Positions 1 to 5,844 of a stretch of 7,432 nucleotides of DNA are shown here, piece by piece. The notes under the pieces are model-generated. The model worked only from the letters and a program-made list of their open reading frames with translations, was not told where the DNA came from and did no database searches. The DNA lies in contig DAIQNX010000070.1 in assembly GCA_036788195.1 (NCBI GenBank), forward strand, positions 1 through 7,432. The letters run 5' to 3'. Each line of letters opens with the position of its first letter. Within the stretch, counting starts at the first letter, position 1. This stretch comes from CALFXN01 sp937957815. Its GTDB lineage: Bacteria; Synergistota; Synergistia; Synergistales; Aminobacteriaceae. The position numbers and the translations under genes were made by a program.

Positions 1-19
1 GACGAAACGGGGGGTCTTC

Positions 20-592
20 ATGAACGAACAGACGGAAGTGAGAAAGACCGCGACGGCGACGGCGTATTTCGCGGGCGGCTGCTTCTGGTGCATGGTGTCG
101 CCGTTCGACGCGCTCGACGGCATCGTCGAGGTGCGCTCGGGCTACATGGGCGGCAGACTAGCGAACCCGACGTACGCAGACGTGAAGAGCCAGACCTCCG
201 GGCACTACGAGGCGATCCGCGTGCGCTATGATCCCGACGCGGTCTCCTACGACACGCTGCTCCGGGCGTTCTGGCGGCAGGTGGACCCGACCGACGACGG
301 AGGCCAGTTCCAGGACCGGGGCTCCTCGTACCGGACGGCGATCTTTTACGTCACCGACGAGCAGCGTGTTGCGGCGGAGGCGTCGAAGAAGGCGATGGAC
401 GAATCGGGACGCTTCCCCGGCCCCATCGTGACGCCGATCCTGCCCGCGTCCACATTCTACGACGCCGAGGAGTATCACCAGGACTTCTACAAAAAGAGCC
501 CCGACGAATACCACGAGGACCGGGCGAAGTCCGGGCGCGACGAGTTCATCGCGACAGTCTGGGGAGAGGACTATTACGACCTCTCGCGCTGA
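20..592 (+). CDS. msrA: Peptide-methionine (S)-S-oxide reductase MsrA
   Basis: The 190-residue protein reduces the S epimer of methionine sulfoxide in proteins and free methionine, an oxidative-damage repair role in the cytoplasm; there is no signal peptide. The GGCFWC signature is at residues 19-24, with C21 as the expected nucleophile. Other family residues are visible: GHYE at 61-64 (E64 corresponds to the catalytic Glu of the GHxE motif), QDRGSSYR at 98-105 with D99 and Y104, and the EEYHQDFY block near 150-157. C21 and C24 are the only cysteines, so C24 is the likely resolving cysteine (inference). The length is normal for a single-domain MsrA, and no MsrB domain is attached. The ATG follows a G-rich stretch (10-14) that could serve as a weak ribosome site. 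The stop lies inside or next to the start region of the radical SAM gene, suggesting translational coupling. Confidence 0.96.
   Translation: MNEQTEVRKTATATAYFAGGCFWCMVSPFDALDGIVEVRSGYMGGRLANPTYADVKSQTSGHYEAIRVRYDPDAVSYDTLLRAFWRQVDPTDDGGQFQDRGSSYRTAIFYVTDEQRVAAEASKKAMDESGRFPGPIVTPILPASTFYDAEEYHQDFYKKSPDEYHEDRAKSGRDEFIATVWGEDYYDLSR
561..575 (+). promoter_or_regulatory. Candidate ribosome binding site and ATT start for the radical SAM gene
   Basis: GGGGAGAGG (561-569) lies inside the msrA coding end. Its GGAG core (563-566) is six bases from ATT at 573-575, the only plausible initiator in frame ahead of the conserved N-terminal strand. ATT starts are rare but known, for example in infC. The element could also be chance purine-rich codons of msrA. 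Confidence 0.35.
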
Positions 593-1402
593 CGCCTTCC
601 TCGCGGGGCTCGACGGCGCGTTCGTCCTCGGCGTCAACCCGCCGGTCGTCGACTTCGCGTTCGGCGACGTGTGGGCCAAGCCGCTCGGTCTGCTCTACCT
701 GCTCGAAGAGCTTCGCGAGCGCGGCAATTCCGTGGCCCTGATCGATTGCGTCCACGAGGGGCGCGAAAAGCCGCTGCCGTTCGGACGCTTCCGGATCGCG
801 CGCGAAAGCGTTCCGAAGCCCGCGCCGTACCGGGACATTCCGAGGCGCTACTGGAAGTACGGCATGGGCGAGGCCGCCTTCCGGTCGCGCCTCGCCTTGC
901 TCCCGAGGCCCGACGCTGTGCTCCTGACGTCCGGGATGACCTACTGGTACCCCGGCGTCGCGTGGTGCCTCGCGATCCTTCGCGACGTCCTGCCCGGCGT
1001 TCCGGTGCTCCTCGGGGGCGTGTACGCGCGATTGTGTCCGGAGCACGCGGACTCGCTCGGCGCGGACGTCGTCCAGACGAAGTTCCGCCCCGTCTCGGCC
1101 GCGCGTCCCGCGTTCGACCTCTACGATGGCCTCGGCTACGCGGTCACGGCGACGTCGTGGGGGTGTCCGCTGCGGTGCGGCTACTGCGCCTCGTCGCGCC
1201 TCTGGCCGTCGTTCGTCCTCCGTCCGCCCGACGAAGTAGAGCGGGAGATTTCCTTCGAGCTGTCGCTTCCCGAGGTGAACGACATCGCGTTCTACGACGA
1301 TGCGCTCCTCGTGGGGCGCGAGACGCGCTTCCTCCCCCTCGCTTCGTTCCTCGAACGCTTCGACGGGGCGCGGTTCCACACGCCGAACGGCCTCCACGTC
1401 CG
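573..1402 (+). CDS. B12-binding-type radical SAM protein, 3' end lost in gap, start uncertain
   Basis: The protein should cleave S-adenosylmethionine with a [4Fe-4S] cluster; the substrate cannot be read from sequence. The cluster motif CPLRCGYC is at 1164-1187. Ahead of it is a Rossmann-like cobalamin-binding-type domain: VLGVNPP near 624-644, then KPLGLLYLLEELRERG and VALIDC, and later LLGGVYARLCPEHA. After the cluster come DIAFYDDALL and HTPNGLHVR, both typical of this family. The first ordinary start codon in frame is GTG at 669, but that would remove the conserved VNPP strand. The frame is open from 432, and I find no ATG, GTG or TTG between 432 and 669. I chose ATT at 573 because GGGGAGAGG (561-569) places GGAG six bases ahead of it, giving a 20-base overlap with msrA. 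A sequencing frameshift or a +1 ribosomal shift at the msrA stop are alternatives. The function class is secure; the start is not. Confidence 0.8.
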
Positions 1403-1502
1403 NNNNNNNNNNNNNNNNNNNNNNNNNNNNNNNNNNNNNNNNNNNNNNNNNNNNNNNNNNNNNNNNNNNNNNNNNNNNNNNNNNNNNNNNNNNNNNNNNN
1501 NN
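1403..1502. other. Assembly gap (100 N) inside the radical SAM gene
   Basis: There are exactly 100 N, the conventional placeholder for a scaffold gap of unknown length. Reading frames must not be carried across it. It removes the C-terminal part of the radical SAM protein and possibly other sequence. Confidence 0.97.
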
Positions 1503-1657
1503 TGCAGGATCTCAAGGACTTCGCGAAGGGACGGCGCGGAGCCGCGCGCTTCTCTGCGCCGGGCGGGGACGACGAAACGCCGCCGGACGCGTCGCCCTCC
1601 GACCGCTGCCTTTCGTCCGAGGATTCCCGGGCGGACCGACCGCCGGAATGCCGATAG
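1503..1657 (+). CDS. C-terminal tail of an unidentified protein, possibly the radical SAM protein
   Basis: After the gap, the frame beginning with CAG at 1505 stays open for 50 codons to TAG at 1655-1657. It reads QDLKDFAKGRRGAARF and then an acidic, proline-rich end. Forty of its 50 codons end in G or C, like the surrounding real genes, while the other two forward frames give arginine-rich, shadow-like peptides. It may be the true C-terminus of the radical SAM protein if the gap is short, or the end of another gene. No domain is recognisable. Confidence 0.35.
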
Positions 1658-1800
1658 CCCGCCGACGCCCGCCGTCCCGCACTGACACGCTTTTTACGAA
1701 CCTCGCACATTCCCGAAACGCTTCCGAGACCTTCGCCGTGTAAAGTCTTCGGCGGAACCCCCCGGAGGGTTGCTCCGGAATCTCATGGCGAGGTGATCTC
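1658..1800 (+). promoter_or_regulatory. Upstream region of the first alkaline phosphatase gene
   Basis: This 143-nt stretch separates the preceding coding tail from AP1. No clear terminator precedes AP1, only a short T run (1691-1695) without a convincing stem. It contains CGCTTCCGAGACCTTCGCC at 1719-1737, nearly the same as 4716-4733 ahead of AP2. A possible -10 hexamer TAAAGT is at 1741-1746, but no good -35 lies at 16-18 bp spacing. A 6-bp hairpin (1762-1778) and a strong SD (1790-1798) follow. Transcription probably starts here, but the promoter call is weak on sequence alone. Confidence 0.4.
1762..1778 (+). other. Leader stem-loop of AP1 mRNA
   Basis: CCGGAG and CTCCGG pair perfectly around the loop GGTTG. 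The hairpin begins 15 nt after the proposed -10, so it would sit near the 5' end of the mRNA, and it ends 11 nt before the SD. The AP2 leader has a hairpin of identical size at the equivalent place. Six-bp palindromes are common in GC-rich DNA, so the paired occurrence is the main support. Confidence 0.45.
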
Positions 1801-1803
1801 ATG
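1790..1803 (+). promoter_or_regulatory. Strong Shine-Dalgarno sequence of AP1
   Basis: GAGGTGATC (1790-1798) matches nine bases of the 16S anti-SD complement, and its GAGG core is seven bases from ATG 1801. This selects ATG 1801 over the in-frame ATG at 1810, which would be 16 bases away. Confidence 0.85.
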
Positions 1804-3333
1804 TCCGGAATGTCTGTTCGTGCGTCGGCGCGACGGCGCGGAATCGCGCTGTCGTTTGCGGTTCTGGTTCTTCTGGCGCTTTCGTCCGCGTCGTTCGCGG
1901 CGACGAAGGCGAAGTACGTCTTCCTCATGATCGGGGACGGCATGGCGCTCCCGCAGCGCAACGCCGCCGAAATCTTCCTCGCGGCCGGAAGGGACGCGAC
2001 GAAGCCCGGCATCGTCCGACTCGCGATGAACGAACTCCCCGCGCAAGGGATGTGCACCACCTATTCGACGAACTCGCTGATCACGGATTCCGCGGCGGCG
2101 GCGACCGCGTTCGCGTGCGGCGAGAAGACGAAATCCGGCGTCATCGCGATGGACCCGAAGGGCGAGCGAAAGCTTCCGATCATCACGCAGCTCGCGAAGG
2201 CGTCGGGCCGGAAAATCGGGATCGTCTCGTCCGTGTCGATCGACCACGCGACGCCCGCGGCGTTCTATTCGCACGCGGCGGGGCGGAGCGTCTACTACGA
2301 AATCGCGCTCCAGCTCGCGTCGAGCGGCTTCGACTACTTCGCGGGCGGCGGACTCAAGAAACCCAAAGGCGACAAGGGCGACCAGCCGGACGCGTTCGAG
2401 GCTATCGAAAAGGCAGGGTACGTCATCACGCGCACGCGCGACGACTTCCTGAAGCTGAACGCGTCCTCCGGGAAGATTCTCGCGATCAATCCCGTGCTCG
2501 ACCGCGACAAGGCGCTCTCGTACGAGGTCGACCGCAAAGACGGAGAGATCACGCTCGCGGAATTCACGACGAAGGGGATCGAGCTGCTCGACAACCCGAA
2601 CGGCTTCTTCATGATGGTCGAAGGCGGAAAGATCGACTGGGCGTGCCACGCGAACGACGCGGTCGCCTCGATACGGGACACGGTCGCGTTCGACGACGCG
2701 GTCCGCGTCGCGCTCGACTTCTGCAAAAAGCACCCGGACGAAACCCTTGTCGTCGTCCTTGGCGACCACGAGACGGGCGGCATGTCGATCGGTTTTGCCG
2801 GCACGCAGTACGACACGTTCTTCTCGAAGCTGCGCTTCCAGAAGGGCTCGTACATCGCGTTCGACGCCTTCCTCGACGGGTACAAGAAGACGCATTCGCC
2901 CGAAACGGCGAAATTCGACGACATCGCGGCGACGGTCACGGAGTTCTTCGGCTTCCGCTTTCTGCCCGACGAGAAGATCGTCGATCTCGAGTCGAAGGCG
3001 AAGGGCGGCGACAGGGCGGCCGCGCAGGAACTCGAACTCGCGGTCAAACCGCGCGAGATGAAGGACATCCGGGCCGCGTTCGCCCAGACCATGAAGGGCG
3101 CGAAGGAGCGTTCGAGCGACGAGGAAACCTACCTGCTCTACGGCGAGTACGAGCCGCTCACGATCTGCCTGACCCACATCCTCAACCGCAAGGCCGGAAT
3201 CGGCTGGACAACCTACGCTCATACGGGCGTCCCCGTGCCGGTGTCCGCGATCGGCGTCGGGCAGGAGACGTTCAACGGCTACTACGACAACACGGACGTC
3301 CACGCGAAGATGAAGGCGGCCATGGGCCTGTAG
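1801..3333 (+). CDS. Exported alkaline phosphatase (PhoA superfamily), copy 1
   Basis: The 510-residue phosphomonoesterase should release phosphate from organic esters outside the cytoplasm. A Sec signal peptide spans about residues 1-33 (basic MSVRASARRRG, hydrophobic core, likely cut after SASFA). The active site is complete by comparison with E. coli PhoA: D46 in MIGDGM, nucleophile S97 in TDSAAAATAF, H149 and T151 in DHATPAAFYSH, phosphate-binding R162, E274, D279 and H283 in EGGKIDWACH, D322 and H323 in GDHETGG, and H474 in YAHTG. The position matching E. coli D153 is H149 and that matching K328 is W280, the pair I recall from the cold-active Vibrio enzyme. About 150 residues separate H323 from H474, against about 40 in E. 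coli, so a large insertion is present, probably a crown or surface domain (inference). The gene has its own leader and strong SD. It is a paralogue of the gene at 4815. The natural substrate is not deducible. Confidence 0.95.
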   Translation: MSGMSVRASARRRGIALSFAVLVLLALSSASFAATKAKYVFLMIGDGMALPQRNAAEIFLAAGRDATKPGIVRLAMNELPAQGMCTTYSTNSLITDSAAAATAFACGEKTKSGVIAMDPKGERKLPIITQLAKASGRKIGIVSSVSIDHATPAAFYSHAAGRSVYYEIALQLASSGFDYFAGGGLKKPKGDKGDQPDAFEAIEKAGYVITRTRDDFLKLNASSGKILAINPVLDRDKALSYEVDRKDGEITLAEFTTKGIELLDNPNGFFMMVEGGKIDWACHANDAVASIRDTVAFDDAVRVALDFCKKHPDETLVVVLGDHETGGMSIGFAGTQYDTFFSKLRFQKGSYIAFDAFLDGYKKTHSPETAKFDDIAATVTEFFGFRFLPDEKIVDLESKAKGGDRAAAQELELAVKPREMKDIRAAFAQTMKGAKERSSDEETYLLYGEYEPLTICLTHILNRKAGIGWTTYAHTGVPVPVSAIGVGQETFNGYYDNTDVHAKMKAAMGL

Positions 3334-3358
3334 GAATCATCCGCATCGTGCCTTTTGT

Positions 3359-3390
3359 GCGACGCTTCCCGCCGTTTCGGGAAGCGTCGC
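3359..3390 (+). terminator. Terminator-like 13-bp hairpin after AP1
   Basis: GCGACGCTTCCCG (3359-3371) pairs perfectly with CGGGAAGCGTCGC (3378-3390) around the six-base loop CCGTTT, starting 26 nt after the AP1 stop. No T run follows, so it is not a canonical intrinsic terminator. It may terminate weakly, protect the AP1 mRNA 3' end, or act as a processing site. Confidence 0.6.
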
Positions 3391-3398
3391 CGCGTTCG

Positions 3399-3454
3399 CG
3401 CTCCGGACGCGCGTTTTCACTTCCGTCGGCCTTTTCGGGCCGATCTCCGGAGCG
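3399..3454 (+). other. Nested stem-loop upstream of the YibE/F gene
   Basis: CGCTCCGGA (3399-3407) pairs perfectly over 9 bp with TCCGGAGCG (3446-3454). The enclosed 38 nt contain an inner hairpin, TCGGCC (3426-3431) with GGCCGA (3438-3443), loop TTTTCG. It lies 61 nt before the start codon. It could be a terminator, attenuator or untranslated-leader structure; no known riboswitch is recognised. Confidence 0.5.
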
Positions 3455-3502
3455 TTCGTGCGAGTGGCGCCCCGCTTGCGACACAGAGCGAAGGTCGGAA
3501 CT

Positions 3503-3518
3503 GGAGGAAAAGAATATG
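3503..3518 (+). promoter_or_regulatory. Ribosome binding site of the YibE/F gene
   Basis: GGAGG (3503-3507) is eight bases from ATG 3516. This fixes the start even though the frame is open far upstream through the AP1 region. Confidence 0.85.
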
Positions 3519-4700
3519 TTCCGGCAATACGTCTCGTCGTTTTTTTCAGGCTTTCGCCGCAGGGATGTCGCGTTTTCCGCCATCGTCGCCGCGCTCGTCG
3601 TCGCGCTCTGGTTCCTGCCCACGGGGTTCGAGGACCGGCTTCCGGACGGAATGGAACACGTCCGCGGCGAGGTTCTTTCGGTCGACGATTCGCTCGTCAG
3701 ACAGTACGGCTTCATCCGCGACGGCGTTCAGGTGCTCGAAGTCCGCATCTCGGAAGGAACGTTCAAGGGAACGGTCGTCCGGGCCGAGAACCGCTTCATG
3801 GGGAAACTCGAACTCGACAAGGTCTTCCGTCCGGGGGACACAGCGCTCGTCGACCTGACCGCTTCGGGTGGAAGGGTCGCGTACGCCCACGCCTCGGACC
3901 ACTACCGCGTGACGCTGGAGCTTGCGTTGCTCGGCGCGTTCGCGCTTTTGCTGCTGCTCTTCGGCGGATTCGCGGGGTTCCAGGCGCTCCTGAGCTTTCT
4001 CTTCACGGCGCTCGCGGTCTGGAAGCTCGTGATCCCGCTTTTCCTGAAGGGGTGGGATCCGCTGCTCGTGAGCCTCGCGGTCGTGACCGCCCTGACGGCC
4101 GTCATCGTCTTCCTCGTCGCGGGGCTCGGTCTGAAGGGATTCGTCGCCTTCTGCGGCGCGACGGTCGGCCTCGTCCTCACGGGCGCGCTCGCGCTCGCCA
4201 TCGCGCCGCCGTTCCGGCTTCACGGCGCGGTGCGTCCCTTCTCGGAAACGCTGCTCTACTCGGGCTTCGGCTTCCTCGACCTCACGAGGATCTTCCTCTC
4301 GGGGATCTTTCTTGCATCGTCCGGAGCGGTCATGGATCTCGCGATGGATCTGTCCGCCGCACTCCGGGAGATCGCGGTCCACACGCCGGGGATCGGCGCA
4401 ACCGCACTCTTCCGTTCCGGCATCCGGATCGGTCGCTCCGTGATCGGTACGATGACGACGACGCTCTTGCTGGCCTACTCCGGAAGCTACGTGACGATGC
4501 TCATGGTTTTCATGGGGCAGGGAATTCCGCTGGTCAACGTCTTCAACATGAATTACACGGCCGCCGAATTTCTCCACACGCTCGTCGGAAGTTTCGGACT
4601 CGTTCTCGTCGCGCCGCTGACGGCCGCGGTCGGCGCGTTCGCGTACTCGCGCGACCCGCTTCCGGAGGAAGAATCAACGCCTGCACACGAGATGCGGTGA
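3516..4700 (+). CDS. YibE/F-family multi-pass membrane protein
   Basis: The 394-residue integral membrane protein belongs to the YibE/F-like family, whose biochemical role is not established to my knowledge. One hydrophobic helix lies at about 18-35. A soluble, probably extracytoplasmic segment of about 95 residues follows (FEDRLPDGMEHVRGEVLSV to about 130). Then come hydrophobic segments at about 132-152, 155-176, 183-205, 208-231, 247-268, 307-333 and 353-377. Family hallmarks are GAVMDLAMDLSAALREI (270-286), GTMTTTLLLAYSGS (311-324) and AAEFLHTLVGSFGLVLVAPLTA (about 349-370). The C-terminal tail is short and acidic. The protein is full length with no frameshift. The gene sits between two paralogous phosphatase genes on the same strand, 182 nt after the first and 114 nt before the second, so a link to phosphate or ester metabolism is possible but unproven. 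Confidence 0.88.
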   Translation: MFRQYVSSFFSGFRRRDVAFSAIVAALVVALWFLPTGFEDRLPDGMEHVRGEVLSVDDSLVRQYGFIRDGVQVLEVRISEGTFKGTVVRAENRFMGKLELDKVFRPGDTALVDLTASGGRVAYAHASDHYRVTLELALLGAFALLLLLFGGFAGFQALLSFLFTALAVWKLVIPLFLKGWDPLLVSLAVVTALTAVIVFLVAGLGLKGFVAFCGATVGLVLTGALALAIAPPFRLHGAVRPFSETLLYSGFGFLDLTRIFLSGIFLASSGAVMDLAMDLSAALREIAVHTPGIGATALFRSGIRIGRSVIGTMTTTLLLAYSGSYVTMLMVFMGQGIPLVNVFNMNYTAAEFLHTLVGSFGLVLVAPLTAAVGAFAYSRDPLPEEESTPAHEMR

Positions 4701-4703
4701 CGT

Positions 4704-4733
4704 ATCCGGGACATCCGCATCCGAGACATCGCC
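4704..4733 (+). repeat. Imperfect 15-bp tandem direct repeat in the AP2 promoter
   Basis: ATCCGGGACATCCGC (4704-4718) is followed at once by ATCCGAGACATCGCC (4719-4733), matching at 12 of 15 positions. The second unit overlaps the proposed -35. Adjacent direct repeats at a -35 often bind response regulators, but the 15-bp period does not fit the 11-bp period of known Pho boxes, so the binding factor is unknown. Confidence 0.5.
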
Positions 4734-4751
4734 ACGACGATCTGCTATAGT
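4723..4751 (+). promoter_or_regulatory. Candidate sigma-70-type promoter of AP2
   Basis: TATAGT (4746-4751) matches the -10 consensus at five of six bases. GAGACA (4723-4728) matches TTGACA at four of six, with a 17-bp spacer. It is the best promoter in the window and lies 63 nt ahead of the chosen start of AP2. Confidence 0.6.
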
Positions 4752-4765
4752 TCGGAAAACCGGGC

Positions 4766-4782
4766 CGGGACGAGCCGTCCCG
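4766..4782 (+). other. Leader stem-loop of AP2 mRNA
   Basis: CGGGAC pairs perfectly with GTCCCG around the loop GAGCC. It begins 14 nt after the -10 and ends 20 nt before the SD. Size and position match the AP1 leader hairpin, with two of six base pairs swapped in a compensatory way. Confidence 0.5.
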
Positions 4783-4802
4783 AGAAATCCGGACAGACCG
4801 TC

Positions 4803-4817
4803 GAGGTGATGTTCGTG
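4803..4817 (+). promoter_or_regulatory. Shine-Dalgarno sequence that decides the AP2 start
   Basis: GAGGTGAT (4803-4810) is the same element as at AP1. GTG 4806 and ATG 4809 both lie within it and cannot use it. GTG 4815 is eight bases from the GAGG core and aligns with the AP1 ATG (both followed by TCC), so GTG 4815 is preferred. Confidence 0.8.
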
Positions 4818-5844
4818 TCCGCACGGTTGTACCGCGCGTCGGCGCAGCGGCGCCGGAGTGTTTTCCTTCTGGTCGTTTTCGTCCTGTGTGCGCTCTCGGC
4901 ATCGTCCGCCTTCGCGGCGGCCAGGGCGAAATATGTCTTTCTCATGATCGGCGACGGCATGGCCGAAGGGCAACGAACCGCCGCGGAACTCTTCGCTGCG
5001 GGCGAACGGGAGGCCTCGGGGCGGAAGACCGGCGGACTCCTGATGAACTCCCTCCCCGTACGGGGCGTCTGCGCGACGCACGACGCCGACGGGCGCGTCA
5101 CGGACTCGGCCGCCGCCGCCACGGCGTTCGCGTGCGGGCGAAAGACCACGGCCGGGCGCCTCGCCGTCGACCCGGAGGGACAAACCCTCCGGAGCATCAC
5201 GCAGCTTGCGAAGGCTGCCGGAATGAAGACCGGCGTCGTCTCGTCCTCAACGCTCGACGACGCGACGCCCGCGGCCTTCTACGCGCATTCCGTCTCGCGG
5301 AGCGCGTACTACGACATCGCGCTCCAGATCGCGGGAAGCGGCGTCGACTACTTCGCCGGAGGCGGGCTCCGGCGGCCGAAGGGACAGAAAAAAGACCGCC
5401 CCGACGCGTTCGGCGCGATCCGCAACGCGGGGTATCGCGTGACGGAGACGCGGGAGGACTTCGACGCCCTGGACGCGTCGTCCGGCCGAGTCTTCGCCGT
5501 CCAGCGTGCGACGCCCTACGACATCGACCGAAGGGAAGGCGGAACATCGCTCGCGGCGTTCACCGCGAAGGGAATCGAGCTTCTCGACAATCCGAACGGC
5601 TTTTTCCTGATGGTCGAAGGGGGAAAGATCGACCTCGCCTGTCACGCCAACGACGCGGCGACGGCCGTCCGGGAGACGNNNNNNNNNNNNNNNNNNNNNN
5701 NNNNNNNNNNNNNNNNNNNNNNNNNNNNNNNNNNNNNNNNNNNNNNNNNNNNNNNNNNNNNNNNNNNNNNNNNNNNNNCTGTTTCGCGGCTCGTACGACA
5801 ACACGGACGTCTTCGCGAAGCTCCGCGCCGCGATGGGGCTGTGA
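4815..5844 (+). CDS. Exported alkaline phosphatase (PhoA superfamily), copy 2, interrupted by an assembly gap
   Basis: This is a paralogue of AP1 with the same expected role. The 288 codons before the gap contain a signal peptide (hydrophobic core at about 16-33, likely cut near SAFA), D47 in MIGDGM, nucleophile S98 in VTDSAAAATAF, D149 and T151 in DDATPAAFYAH, R162, and E268, D273 and H277 in EGGKIDLACH. After the gap, 21 codons from 5779 read LFRGSYDNTDVFAKLRAAMG and L to TGA 5842-5844, matching the AP1 C-terminus. The two pieces are in different frames on the given coordinates, which only shows that 100 N is not the real gap length. By comparison with AP1, about 195 residues are missing, including the remaining zinc ligands. 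Before the gap AP2 is six residues shorter than AP1, in the region before its YDIDRR. Asp at the E. coli 153 position and Leu at the 328 position differ from AP1. Nothing seen indicates a pseudogene. Confidence 0.9.
5679..5778. other. Assembly gap (100 N) inside AP2
   Basis: There are exactly 100 N, a placeholder. Alignment of both flanks to AP1 predicts about 585 nt of missing sequence if the paralogues have similar length. Similarity between the two phosphatase genes may have broken the assembly here (inference). Confidence 0.97.

Larger units (their letters stand above)
3334..3515 (+). other. Structured spacer between AP1 and the YibE/F gene
   Basis: These 182 nt hold no convincing gene. 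They contain a 13-bp perfect hairpin just after the AP1 stop and a second, nested stem-loop (both listed separately). I see no good -10/-35 pair for the YibE/F gene, so it may be read through from AP1 or use an unrecognised promoter. Confidence 0.6.

Noticed and set aside
1657..1674. GCCCGCCG repeated at 1657-1664 and 1667-1674
   Set aside because: It is a short low-complexity GC repeat with no associated structure.
669..1685. Radical SAM gene starting at GTG 669 and continuing through the gap to 1685
   Set aside because: This start removes the conserved VNPP strand, and the post-gap part in that frame is arginine-rich, with the frame link set only by the arbitrary 100 N.
1783..3303. A 506-codon antisense frame opposite AP1, and similar antisense frames at 546-1397 and 3546-4577
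   Set aside because: They are rich in Arg, Asp, Glu and Val with no domains. In GC-rich genes the opposite strand is often open by codon bias alone.
2052..4700. An 882-codon open frame running from inside AP1 into the YibE/F gene
   Set aside because: The part before 3516 is an out-of-frame, arginine-rich shadow of AP1. The real gene has its own GGAGG and ATG at 3503-3518.
4704..4733. A canonical Pho box at AP2
   Set aside because: The repeats are adjacent 15-bp units without the CTGTCAT-type 11-bp period.
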